A stretch of DNA of 15,777 nt from Tritrichomonas foetus (GCA_001839685.1 MLAK01001434.1:1-15777); one strand, 5' to 3'. Shown: positions 1-8,697, counted from the stretch's first letter. Program-made: numbers and translations. Notes: generated by a model from the sequence alone, not told the origin.

Positions 1-417
1 TTTGGGTTATTTTTGAATTGATGGTGTCAGTGATGAAAAATTTTTAGGGGGTCGTAATGACTCAAACATAATATATGTTATTTACTATTTTTATATTGAT
101 TTTTATTTTTATTTTTGACTGTATATTTGGCTCAATAATGTATGATTTGAATTATTTGATCATTTACTGATTTAAAAAATGAAAAGTTTTCTGTGAAGAA
201 AGATCAGCCAAAAGATTTGTGTGAATTTGGAACTGATAAACGAATTCAAATATCCAAATTGAATTAATTCATAATGTAAATGGTCAAATATTTGTTCAGA
301 ATTCTTTTTTTTTGATTCAGAAAAGTTACCATCTTTTGATGAAATTGTGTTACATGAGAAATTCTTTCAATGGATTCCATCTAAGGTGATTTAAAACATA
401 TTTGAATTAAAAAATAA
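1..417. other. AT-rich flank with possible coding debris
   Basis: No complete gene is visible. Two short open stretches on the plus strand, 160-267 and 275-394, read as plausible protein in different frames. The first contains FSVKKDQPKDLCEFG and the second LPSFDEIVLHEKFFQWIP. Neither begins with a suitable ATG and each ends in a stop, so they could be remains of a frameshifted gene. In DNA this AT-rich, open stretches of 35-40 codons also arise by chance. The last 20 or so bases form the probable core promoter and very short 5' leader of the gene that starts at 418. Confidence 0.35.
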
Positions 418-1971
418 ATGACAGAAGATCCATCAGAAGCCAAAAGAAGACGCGTTACAATCGATCCTAATTTATTTCAAATTGATCCTCCAGCCCGACA
501 GCAAAAAATGCGAATTCCAGTTCCCGCACTTTATACGAATCAGAAGAAAATGTCTTTTTCTCATTCATCAGAAGACTTAAGCAAAATTCAAGAGAACAAA
601 GGCACTTTTGAAAACATGAGCGAAAATATCAAACAGAATGACGATTTTTTTTGCTTCCCATCAAATAATAATGAAGGCCTGATACCTGAGCTAAATCCAA
701 AGAAAAGCCAAAAGCGAAAAAGCACAGCCCCTGTTGTTCCAAAAGCAATAGGAAAAGAGAAAGACGATGCTTACGTCAATGATAATCAAGAATTAACATT
801 TGAATCAATTTGCGACTACTCAAAGGAATCAAACTATGAAGACACGCTTGTGACAACAAATGAAATGATGACAAAAATGAGAACTGAATTGGACTTTTTC
901 TTAACATTGTCATCTGAAAAAATGGATCAAATGAACATTCTTACGTTTGATCCACTGAAAACCAACTACAAGTACTTTGTGGCATCAAAAATGTGCATGC
1001 ATTATGAAATCAAGGCTTACCATCGACATATTCAGCAATTGCAATATGATATTCGCCAAATTGCGGCGCTTGAAGATTTCTTAGATCAGGATCATCCAGA
1101 GATTCAAAATAAAATCAAAAATAATACGCAAAATGGGGAAATGACCAAAGCAAAGCCTTTTGTTAATTTCACTGAATTTAAAGCAAAATTTTTATCTGAT
1201 TCGAATCGAATTTATGAAATTAACGATAAAAAAGAACAACTCAAGGCTTATCGTGCGAGTTTATCATCAGAACCACCACAAAACCAAAATTGGACAGTTA
1301 AATTCCTTTCATTGGACTTCAAATCCGGAAGAATTATTCGAAGATGTATTTCTGCTTTTGGCGATATGACCTATTATGATATCGAGGTTATTTTGAAGGC
1401 GATTACCCCGAAGCCAGAATTTTTACCTTTAACTCGTCATTTAATTTTCGATCTTGCTTGGGAGCATTACATGTTTCCTTTTACAGAAACCGCAGTTATG
1501 ACACTTCCGAATATTTTTGACCTTTCGCCCAAGATTTTTTCACCGCCATTCCTTGACGAGAAATCATTAAATACACCATTTAATATTTTGAATAGTACTG
1601 ATTGGCCATTCCGTAAAGTAAGTGAAGAATTGTTTACATTATTGGTTGAAACAGATCCTTTCGTTGTTGCCGACATTTTCTGGGACATTATTACTGACAT
1701 CACAAAAATAGCCACTGATTTAGCAATCAAAAGCGGAAAAGCTCCAGAAGATGCTGATCTTGGTTTTGAAGCACTTTTTAAATACCTCCTTGTTATTGTT
1801 TTCGCATTTGGTGTATCAGAAGTTATTGAAATGATGGCATTTTCTTCATTTTATTATGAATTTATTGAAAATGATCCACAAAAACAGTTTGTGATGACTC
1901 ATTTCAATGGACTTGTGAAGTATATCAATGATATTGATGCAAATGAATACCATCGTCAATTTGCATCATGA
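418..1971 (+). CDS. Probable VPS9 domain-containing protein (Rab5-type GEF)
   Basis: A 517-residue protein. The ATG is the first possible start, because an in-frame TAA lies immediately before it (415-417). The N-terminal ~140 residues are polar and low in complexity, with a basic patch KRRR at residues 9-12, and are probably disordered. The middle (about 140-300) is helical. A conserved-looking segment PEFLPLTRHLIFDLAWEHY follows. The last ~110 residues (about 400-510) resemble a VPS9 fold: a DPF helix start, then a D-x-x-F-x-x-L-x-x-Y-L-L-V helix near 445-460, then a closing F-x-x-L-V-K-Y-I-N helix near 496-504. VPS9 proteins activate Rab5-family GTPases on early endosomes, and trichomonads carry several. 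The assignment rests on pattern recognition only; the classical D and Y positions look present but the rest is divergent. It is unlinked in function to its PP1-like neighbour 1.3 kb downstream. Confidence 0.6.
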   Translation: MTEDPSEAKRRRVTIDPNLFQIDPPARQQKMRIPVPALYTNQKKMSFSHSSEDLSKIQENKGTFENMSENIKQNDDFFCFPSNNNEGLIPELNPKKSQKRKSTAPVVPKAIGKEKDDAYVNDNQELTFESICDYSKESNYEDTLVTTNEMMTKMRTELDFFLTLSSEKMDQMNILTFDPLKTNYKYFVASKMCMHYEIKAYHRHIQQLQYDIRQIAALEDFLDQDHPEIQNKIKNNTQNGEMTKAKPFVNFTEFKAKFLSDSNRIYEINDKKEQLKAYRASLSSEPPQNQNWTVKFLSLDFKSGRIIRRCISAFGDMTYYDIEVILKAITPKPEFLPLTRHLIFDLAWEHYMFPFTETAVMTLPNIFDLSPKIFSPPFLDEKSLNTPFNILNSTDWPFRKVSEELFTLLVETDPFVVADIFWDIITDITKIATDLAIKSGKAPEDADLGFEALFKYLLVIVFAFGVSEVIEMMAFSSFYYEFIENDPQKQFVMTHFNGLVKYINDIDANEYHRQFAS

Positions 1972-3295
1972 TTTTTAGTTTCGCATTCTTGTGTCTAATT
2001 TATATGAATGATATAAAAGTGTTGGTTATTGTTTTCAAGTTTTTCATGCTTCGATCATATTTTTAATATATTTTTTCCATAAAATTGTTTTCTTGATTTT
2101 TAATTCATGTTTTGAATCCAAATAGGAATTATACCCAAAAATTCCGAACGTATTCACCAGTTCAAGAAAATGGTTACCATTAAGAAGGACATCAACAATT
2201 CACTTGACGTTTTAGCAAAATTGTGAGAAAATTTCTTTTTTCAAAATGAAACTGCAAATATAGGAAAGTATAAAAACATGATATAAACATAACATATTCC
2301 CTTTCATTTAATATTTCCTGAGATATCAGTTGAAGTATCAACTTTTAGTCAATTTTGCAAATGACATAATAATTTACTATGAAATAAAATATGCCATCTA
2401 AAAAATTACAGAAAAACTGGAGATCACCGGAGGCAAATCAAAAAAATATGTGTTTTAGATATATAATATGTGATTCCAACTCGTAATCTTCAAATTCTAT
2501 TTAATTTCAATGAAAATATGGTAAAAAGTGCGAATACGATTGACGCGTCTATTTAATGATAGATTTCAAACTAATATATAACATAGCACTTAATTCTGTG
2601 GATATATATCAAAGATATATTTCATAAATCATTATAATTTATTGATTTGTATGTCATCGTCCACGAGCAATGATCAGAATATATTGTAATTTGTTTTATC
2701 AAAGAATATATTCTTTTTATTAAATCTATTCAACACTAAATCACTTATGAAAAATAAAGCAGGGTCTTTATTAACATGTATATATCTCCATTTTTTTGTC
2801 TGTCTAATAAAATAATCTTCACAATTTTCAAATAAAATAATAAAAGTTGTTTCACAATTTATTTTGAGTTCTTATCGAATGATTATCTCAAGATTACAGA
2901 TGTTTTTTTCCAAAGTTATTAATCATAGCATAATATAATTAAATATATAATAATAAAAATATATTTAATAATATATTACATCTCAGAATAAGCCTATATA
3001 TCTCATTAATGTTAGTTTGAATACAACGATACCGGTGTCTGCACATGAATATGAATTTATGACTTATTTGAATTTTTCAGTCGCGCTCAATATTTTCAAA
3101 AAATTCTTTGTATTCGACTATTTATGTCATTAAAAAGTGATTTCCCGAAACTCGCCAATTAATGCCAAACAATTCAAATTAAATTGGCTCATTTACAAAA
3201 AGTTTTCTCGATTCGTTTGATAAAATAAAAAGTTTCGATATTTTTCTACGAACATTGAAATTTTGGAAAAAAATATGTGATCTTTGTTTGTTCAA
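1972..3295. other. Long AT-rich spacer
   Basis: This holds the 3' flank of the VPS9-like gene and the promoter of the phosphatase gene. No complete gene or RNA gene is recognised. Two plus-strand open stretches read as protein-like but lack a proper start. 2116-2226 includes the run IHQFKKMVTIKKDINNSLDV and ends in TGA. 2972-3133 includes VSAHEYEFMTYLNFSVALNI and ends in TAA. They may be old gene fragments, but their length alone is not significant in such AT-rich DNA. The centre (about 2440-3000) is dominated by ATATA and poly-AT sequence. Confidence 0.4.
3275..3280 (+). promoter_or_regulatory. Minimal start-stop uORF (ATG TGA)
   Basis: An ATG directly followed by TGA lies 15 bases before the phosphatase ATG, in the same frame. 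It fixes the phosphatase start at or after 3281. If the transcript begins upstream of 3275, this start-stop pair could hold back ribosomes. If the leader is as short as usual in trichomonads, it is not transcribed and means nothing. Confidence 0.3.
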
Positions 3296-4210
3296 ATGAA
3301 TGACGTTGATCAAATCATTACAAAGCTTCTCTCAATCCGAGACAAAACACCTGGAACCCGAGCGAAACTCACCAAAAAAGAATTGTTTTATTTAATTAAC
3401 AATGTTAAACCGATTTTTCTGGAACAACCAATGCTTCTCGAGCTATGCGCACCAATTATTATCGTTGGAGATGTTCATGGACAGTTCCATGATTGCCTAC
3501 TTAAAATATTCGAGGCGACGGGATTTCCACCAAAACGAAATTATCTATTTTTAGGCGACTATGTTGATCGTGGAAGCAACAGCCTGGAAACAATTTGTCT
3601 ACTTTTCGCTTATAAAATCAAATATCCAGAAAACATATTTCTTCTCCGAGGTAATCATGAATGTTCAAAAGTCAATCGTCTTTACGGTTTTTACGAAGAA
3701 ATCATGAACGAGTACAAATCACCTGACATTTGGCCTTCATTCAATTCAGTGTTTGAATGTATGCCGGTTTCTGCAATTATCGAAGATAAATATTTTTGTG
3801 TTCATGGCGGACTTTCGCAAGAATTAGATTCAATTCAGGATATTATAAGTCTCCAAAGACCCACTGAAGTTGCTGATGAAGGTCTATTAATCGATCTTTT
3901 GTGGAGCGATCCAAATACTAATGCTGGCTGCCTTGATTTCGAAAAAAGTGAAAGAGGAGCGTCATATTTGTTTTCTGAAAGAATTGTGAGAGATTTCCTT
4001 CTCAGAAACTGTTTTTCCCTCGTAATAAGGGCACATCAAACAATTTCTGGTGGATTCACCTATCCGTTTGGCGAAAATGGTGGAATGTTGACTGTGTACT
4101 CTGCCCCATGTTCAGTGAATGGTAAAGCATCAAAGGGATCGTTCATTGATGTGGCCGAAGATTTGGACATCAAATTTTACTTCCTTGAACCATTGAATCT
4201 TGATGAGTAA
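3296..4210 (+). CDS. Serine/threonine protein phosphatase, PP1-like catalytic subunit
   Basis: A 304-residue metallophosphatase of the PPP family, closest in pattern to PP1. It removes phosphate from Ser/Thr residues using a two-metal centre. All signature motifs are present in order: GDVHGQ at 58-63, GDYVDRG at 87-93, RGNHE at 118-122, HGG at 170-172 and RAHQ at 245-248, which together supply the metal ligands and catalytic histidine. LETICLL, LLWSDP and SERGAS also match the family. The usual SAPNYCGEF loop is replaced by SAPCSVNGK (269-277), so the Tyr and Cys that contact microcystin and okadaic acid in PP1 are missing. The RVxF docking groove is partly kept: the C-terminal strand reads DLDIKFYFLEP, retaining Leu and Phe but with Ile for Cys. 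The protein lacks the PP1 C-terminal tail. The frame is closed upstream by TGA at 3278-3280, and a TTG at 3284 is in frame, but the first ATG at 3296 is the credible start. Confidence 0.95.
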   Translation: MNDVDQIITKLLSIRDKTPGTRAKLTKKELFYLINNVKPIFLEQPMLLELCAPIIIVGDVHGQFHDCLLKIFEATGFPPKRNYLFLGDYVDRGSNSLETICLLFAYKIKYPENIFLLRGNHECSKVNRLYGFYEEIMNEYKSPDIWPSFNSVFECMPVSAIIEDKYFCVHGGLSQELDSIQDIISLQRPTEVADEGLLIDLLWSDPNTNAGCLDFEKSERGASYLFSERIVRDFLLRNCFSLVIRAHQTISGGFTYPFGENGGMLTVYSAPCSVNGKASKGSFIDVAEDLDIKFYFLEPLNLDE

Positions 4211-4252
4211 ACTAAAATTAGCCTTAAAGGTGAAAAAAACAGGCCAATTATT

Positions 4253-4318
4253 TATCATTTCATGACATACTAAGATAACCTTAGTACCATTTTGCATTGA
4301 GCAAGACATGAAATGATA
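4253..4318. repeat. Nested inverted repeat after the phosphatase gene
   Basis: Perfect 12-bp arms TATCATTTCATG (4253-4264) and CATGAAATGATA (4307-4318) flank 42 bases. Inside lies a second perfect 6-bp pair, ACTAAG (4269-4274) and CTTAGT (4280-4285), with a 5-base loop. The element starts 42 bases after the phosphatase stop codon. It could form a two-tier hairpin in the mRNA 3' end or a cruciform in DNA. A role in 3' end formation or mRNA stability is only inferred. Confidence 0.6.
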
Positions 4319-4819
4319 GTGTCATCTAGAAACTTCTTCAAAGGAACTGTTTGATGGACATTGATTATATATATATGTGAATAACAATGTATCTATTTAT
4401 TTATATATGTATTTTATTTCTCATGTAGTTAAAAAAGTTATTTATTCAAATTTCTTTGATTTTGTTAATCATTCATTAAATCATTTGTTGAAGATTTGAT
4501 GAATTTTTTTTACAGATAGATTGTTTAATTTTATTAATATGTTCTATGCCGCTTATGTTAAGGTAATTTAAGATTAGATATGTTGAAAACATCTGAAGAA
4601 ATTGCAATGGTAGACAATTCAAAGAAATCATCAAAGCATCAAATATAATCATTGAATTTATAATTGGTCGATCTATCTTTCTCTTTCTTCACTTCTGAGT
4701 ATAAACACAAAAAGCATTTTAAACTAGTACAACAAGTTAAACAACATTTATCATTGAAATTGTTGATTTCACGACAAAAATTCAATCATGATGATAAATA
4801 TTCACAGAGAAATGTTTAG
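4319..4819. other. AT-rich convergent spacer
   Basis: This lies between the 3' ends of the phosphatase gene (+) and the small minus-strand gene. It holds a TATATATATG tract near 4368-4378 and poly-T runs. One plus-strand open stretch around 4585-4697 contains GRQFKEIIKASNIIIEFI but has no convincing start. No RNA gene or mobile element is recognised. Confidence 0.35.
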
Positions 4820-5176
4820 TTAGCAAATGATACCTTCGTAGTCATAATCGAATTGTGTATCAAAATCAGAATCACTTAACATCATCATGGATTCTTCAAA
4901 AAGTTCTTGCTTTGTATTTGAATTCTCCGAGTTATTCTCGTTATTTGGTTCTCTATTAGTGTTTGTACCATTTCTTTGCAATTTTTCAATCAATTCTTTC
5001 ATTTTCGCAACCTTATCACACATTTTCTTCAAATACATATTTTTCTTTTTGGGTGAGATCTCCTTTATATTGATTCCATGTGTATCTAAGAAATGAAATG
5101 GATCTTTTGGGATTGTTGGGCAAAGAAATATTTTTATCTTTAAGGAGTTCCTCTCCTTTCTGGAGATTTTCTTCAT
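4820..5176 (-). CDS. Small Lys-rich protein with acidic tail, possibly frameshifted
   Basis: A 118-residue frame; no family is recognised with confidence. The N-terminal half is basic (MKKISRKER, then ISPKKKNMYLKKMCDKVAKM) and probably helical near residues 43-68. The middle is Asn-rich (residues about 69-90). The last 28 residues are acidic (SDSDFDTQFDYDYEG). The S-P-K-K-K-x-x-Y stretch with an acidic tail faintly recalls the third helix and tail of an HMGB protein, but a full HMG box is absent. A frame this long is unlikely by chance here. On the same strand, 5016-5264 is open in the next frame and reads as naturally as the first part of this one, and more open pieces continue to 5493. This start may therefore be false and the real gene longer and broken by frameshifts. 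Confidence 0.4.
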   Translation of the reverse strand: MKKISRKERNSLKIKIFLCPTIPKDPFHFLDTHGINIKEISPKKKNMYLKKMCDKVAKMKELIEKLQRNGTNTNREPNNENNSENSNTKQELFEESMMMLSDSDFDTQFDYDYEGIIC

Positions 5177-5493
5177 CTTTGTGAAGTGAATTTTTGTGAA
5201 TAGTGTTTACTTTTTTCATAATGAAGTTGCATAAATCATTCCTTCTTGTGTTAAGATGAATCATCTCTTTCTAACATACCAATTAACTTTTCTGATGTTT
5301 TGACCAAAAAAATTACATATGTCTACATCTCGAAATTTTCTTTCAAATTTGCTTTTAAATAATATTCTATTTACAAAATTTCAAAAGCATTGAAATCGGG
5401 ATAGCAGCCATTGAAATTCACATGACTATAAGCTTTTTCATAAAGCTTTTTCAGATGATTCAAAAAGTGAATAGGCAAATCTATTTTCATCAT
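5016..5493 (-). pseudogene. Possible upstream pieces of a decayed or frameshifted gene
   Basis: Three consecutive open pieces on the minus strand lie in three different frames and run into the small acidic-tail frame. Piece 1 (5493-5371, 40 residues from a double ATG) includes IHFLNHLKKLYEKAYSHVNF. Piece 2 (5374-5261) includes KFRDVDICNFFGQNIRKVNW. Piece 3 (5264-5016) includes NDLCNFIMKKVNTIHKNSLH and ends EKYVFEENV, where a +1 shift would lead straight into CDKVAKMKELIEKL. The order and lack of gaps suggest one gene with several small lesions, or sequence errors at its A runs. The family is not recognised. Each piece alone is short enough to be chance. Confidence 0.35.
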
Positions 5494-5682
5494 CTTTTTT
5501 ATTTAAATTGAAAAGCTATGTTCGCAGAACTTTTTCATACATTTCCCGAATGTATTCTTTGAAAGAACATACAGAAAAAACTCTCTGCTCGTGATAATTA
5601 TTAAACTAGTCTTAAAATATAATAAATTATTAATAATAATCAATTTTTTTTTTTAAAAAAATCAAACAATTATATAAAAACA
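5494..5682. other. AT-rich spacer with homopolymer runs
   Basis: This lies between the minus-strand small gene pieces and the 3' end of the 1004-residue gene. It contains a run of 11 T (5644-5654) joined to 7 A (5655-5661), about 20 bases beyond the stop codon of the long gene. This is a candidate 3' end region. Nothing else is recognised. Confidence 0.4.
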
Positions 5683-8600
5683 TTAAAAAAAAACTTTCTC
5701 AAGCCAATTTTCCCGAACTGCGCATTCTAAAGATACTAATGAATCAGGCGGCAAGTCATATTCATGAATTGTGCTAAATAATATATCCAATGAAAACATA
5801 AACTGGTAAAAATGAATGGTTGCCAGATTGCCATCACCGATTGCGATCGAATGATTCAAGTTAGACAAAAATTTCGTAGAATCATCGAAATATGTTTTCA
5901 ATGTTAAATTGTCAGGTTGAAGTGAAGATTGTGATGCGAAAAACTCGTAAACTTGCAAAAGTTCAACTCGCTTTTGGTTCCACAGTTGTTCAACTGTCCG
6001 AAGCATTTCTTCATTATTTCCTTCTTCAATTACTTTTTCATATCTGTTGATTAAAATTGAAGTAGCATTGAATTCATTAACAAAATCATCTAATGAAATA
6101 TTTGTTCTCTGTTTTGCCTTGGTTACAGTGGCACGATAGAAATCAGCAAGTTGTTGCTGTGTCAAAGAAGGTATCATTAACTTCATTAACTTATTAAATT
6201 GAGGAAGTGTCAATCTTGGAGTAATCCTATGCTGTAACAAAAGATCATGGAGACGGTCAACTGCATCTTCCGCATAAAAAATGATATTTTTCAATAAAAT
6301 ATCATGCATTGCACAATATCTTTTTGTTGCTTCAAGATGAATTGATGGACGCATTTGACTTAATTCCAATACAGAGTTATAAAATGATTTTCTATAACGA
6401 CCAAGCCACCAGATTCGCATGTAGGTTTCGATTTGGTCATTAGATAGAAACAACTCACTACATTTTTCTATTTGATCTCGAGTAAAAATTGTTACGCTAC
6501 TTCCAACTTTAAGACAGTCTGATCGACCAATTAAAAAGAATGCAAGTTGTTCTGCATTAAAAACTTCATCCAAAAATCCCACAAATATGTCAATTTCTTG
6601 TGTTCTTCCTTTATGCTCATGTGATGTTATATAAACATCCCAACAGAATTGGTCAGCAAGGAATTTAATTTGGAATTTATTATGGGCATAGTGATAAATG
6701 TATTCAGGAAAGTTGATAAGATCAGTTGCATAAGATTCATTCAAAACTTTATCATCATCAATAGCTTTTGCATTATATATATCATGAATTGTATTGCAAA
6801 GCCATTCGAATGATTGTGGAGCTCTTTGGGAATAATCTGATTCAATCATACCCAAAAATCTGGAATGAGCTTTTAATCTATCTCCACCTGTTTCTTCTGG
6901 TTCGAATTCTTGTTGTTGTGCAAGAACTTGGGTTGATACTTGATGAATAGGAGGTTTTATAATTGCATCAGCAACTATATTTCTGCTTAGATTTGATGCA
7001 AAAATTCGAACAAAATCATTATTTTGGAGATTTAAGAGACTAAAATTGCCGTTTGATGCTGCTTCAATTACTTCATTACTCATATGAAGCTTTTCTTCGT
7101 TCTTTAATAAAACTTTTTTGAACTTAGCGAAATCATCATATGAATCTATAACTATATATTCACCAGTAGATTGTGGGCCAGCACCAACAAGATGCTGGTA
7201 TTCTTGTCGAATTCTTTGATATAAATTTCCAGTGAATTCTTCAGTATAGACATTGGGTCTCATTAAAATTTCAATTGGTTTTGATTCTTTAAATAACCTT
7301 CGTGAAACTAAATCAACTTGTGCAGCAAAATTTGCAGTTTCTGGTTTTATTCTTGATCTTTCAATATCTTCTGTAAAAGTGGTAATTTCTTTGTCAACTC
7401 TTGAAATTGTATCTTTAAGTCGATCAACTTCATTTTGACATATTGTGATCTGTTTTCGTCCATTTTCTTGTTGTATTCGAATACTTCGAAGGTTTTCGGC
7501 AAAACGTATTGTATCAGAAGTATATGAAGCAGAAATAGAATCTAATGAGCGAAGTTCTTCAATCAATTCCATTAATTTCTTATTTTTGCTTTCAAGTCGG
7601 CTATTCATTTGGTTTATATTTGCTTTCATTTCCATTAATTCTTTAAATGCAGTTGATATATTATTCATTAAAACATCATGATGATCAACTAATACTTTTA
7701 AATCTTTTCGAAATTCTTCAATTAAGCCTTTTAAACGTTCGCTATGATGTAAATTTTTCTCAATTTCTGGTCCAAGCTTCATAATTTCTCCTCTATGATT
7801 TTTTGTTTGCTTAATTATTTCTTCAATTATGTCATCGTAATGTTTTCTAATGTTAGGAATGTGATCATAGGCTCCTGCGAAAAAATCACGACATATACTT
7901 AAAACATCTCCTTGAGCAGTACATTCAACAAAATACTGACGAATAACTTCACCAAAAATACTATGATAAATTTTTGTTAATTCATTTTTTTCTTTTTCTC
8001 TTTTCTTTTTATATTCTTTTAATTTTTCTTCATCTATTTCATACTCTACTTCATTTTCGACATCTTTTCCTGTTTCATTATCATTTTCTTTTTCAAGACT
8101 GTTTTCGATATCTGCTTTTGGAATGTTGGAATCTTCGTTTTCAATTTCTAATTGGTCAATTGGAGTTTCAACTTTTTGAATTTGTTTCTGTTTTTCGTAT
8201 TTTTCTTCGTAGATTTGTTGTTGTTTGAGAAGACGGTCCAAAACTTCACTCAATTGGAGAAAATTAACAACTGATGGTGGATCATTTGAACTTAAAATTT
8301 TAGCATAAAAAATATTTGGAACATTCACATTTTTCGTTTCTTTTAAATTGCGAGGAGTCAAATCAGGAGTGTTTGTCATCATTGATGATGGAGTTTGTGG
8401 ACGCGATAAATCCCTCCTTCGTGCCGAAACAGGCGTTTTTGCTCGTGACGTGGCGGTTTGTGGCCTTGACGGAGTTTTGATATTATTTCCTGCCCTTGCA
8501 GAAACTGGCGGAACGAATATTTCTGGTGCTGGCGGTTTTTGATCGGCGAGTGACGGTTTCGAATATTTAATTTTATATTGCGAAGGTTTTTTTCCAAGTA

Positions 8601-8697
8601 AACCGGAATTTACGACTGCTGCTTCGATATCTTTCGTTTTGGGTTCTTTTGGAAGTTTATTTCTGAAAGCGCTGCCCTGATGGAGAGGGCGCTGCAT
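5683..8697 (-). CDS. Large coiled-coil protein, axonemal/flagellar type (AXDND1/TSNAXIP1-like)
   Basis: A 1004-residue protein. Residues 60-116 are basic and rich in S/T-P with repeated motifs (TPSRPQTA, LSRPQTPSS, DLTPR), a style common in microtubule-associated and flagellar proteins. Residues 183-225 are acidic. A long coiled coil covers about 150-450. At 245-275 the stretch IFGEVIRQYFVECTAQGDVL resembles the F-x-E-x-x-R-Q-x-x-x-x-C-x-x-x-G-x-L-L pattern of the axonemal dynein light chain (p28) domain. The overall length is close to that of AXDND1 (about 1010). Around 810-877, the helices LTLPQFNKLMKLM and NISLDDFVNEFN look like a degenerate EF-hand pair without clear calcium loops. I infer a role in the flagellar axoneme or the trichomonad cytoskeleton. 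The coding call is firm; the family name is tentative. It is divergently arranged with the Vps52 gene. Confidence 0.85.
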   Translation of the reverse strand: MQRPLHQGSAFRNKLPKEPKTKDIEAAVVNSGLLGKKPSQYKIKYSKPSLADQKPPAPEIFVPPVSARAGNNIKTPSRPQTATSRAKTPVSARRRDLSRPQTPSSMMTNTPDLTPRNLKETKNVNVPNIFYAKILSSNDPPSVVNFLQLSEVLDRLLKQQQIYEEKYEKQKQIQKVETPIDQLEIENEDSNIPKADIENSLEKENDNETGKDVENEVEYEIDEEKLKEYKKKREKEKNELTKIYHSIFGEVIRQYFVECTAQGDVLSICRDFFAGAYDHIPNIRKHYDDIIEEIIKQTKNHRGEIMKLGPEIEKNLHHSERLKGLIEEFRKDLKVLVDHHDVLMNNISTAFKELMEMKANINQMNSRLESKNKKLMELIEELRSLDSISASYTSDTIRFAENLRSIRIQQENGRKQITICQNEVDRLKDTISRVDKEITTFTEDIERSRIKPETANFAAQVDLVSRRLFKESKPIEILMRPNVYTEEFTGNLYQRIRQEYQHLVGAGPQSTGEYIVIDSYDDFAKFKKVLLKNEEKLHMSNEVIEAASNGNFSLLNLQNNDFVRIFASNLSRNIVADAIIKPPIHQVSTQVLAQQQEFEPEETGGDRLKAHSRFLGMIESDYSQRAPQSFEWLCNTIHDIYNAKAIDDDKVLNESYATDLINFPEYIYHYAHNKFQIKFLADQFCWDVYITSHEHKGRTQEIDIFVGFLDEVFNAEQLAFFLIGRSDCLKVGSSVTIFTRDQIEKCSELFLSNDQIETYMRIWWLGRYRKSFYNSVLELSQMRPSIHLEATKRYCAMHDILLKNIIFYAEDAVDRLHDLLLQHRITPRLTLPQFNKLMKLMIPSLTQQQLADFYRATVTKAKQRTNISLDDFVNEFNATSILINRYEKVIEEGNNEEMLRTVEQLWNQKRVELLQVYEFFASQSSLQPDNLTLKTYFDDSTKFLSNLNHSIAIGDGNLATIHFYQFMFSLDILFSTIHEYDLPPDSLVSLECAVRENWLEKVFF

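Noticed and set aside
3284..3295. TTG as start of the phosphatase
   Set aside because: It is an alternative start codon unlikely in a eukaryote, and the ATG at 3296 follows four codons later. The same reasoning moves the 12651 TTG to the ATG at 12654.
4820..5176. HMG-box protein
   Set aside because: Only a short S-P-K-K-K-x-x-Y stretch and the acidic tail fit. The first two helices and the conserved Trp are missing.
5245..5279. Possible 35-base trichomonad-type intron on the minus strand (GTATGT ... CTTAACACAAG)
   Set aside because: The ends resemble trichomonad splice signals, but the 3' motif deviates from ACTAACACACAG, and removing it does not join the protein-like frames: one join gives an immediate stop.
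5422..5450. Direct repeat AAGCTTTTTCA, two copies
   Set aside because: It falls within a protein-like open piece and consists of simple Lys/Leu codons, so it is not a convincing separate element.
7974..8228. Plus-strand frames inside the 1004-residue gene
   Set aside because: They are Phe/Leu-rich shadows of the acidic and lysine-rich coding sequence on the other strand.
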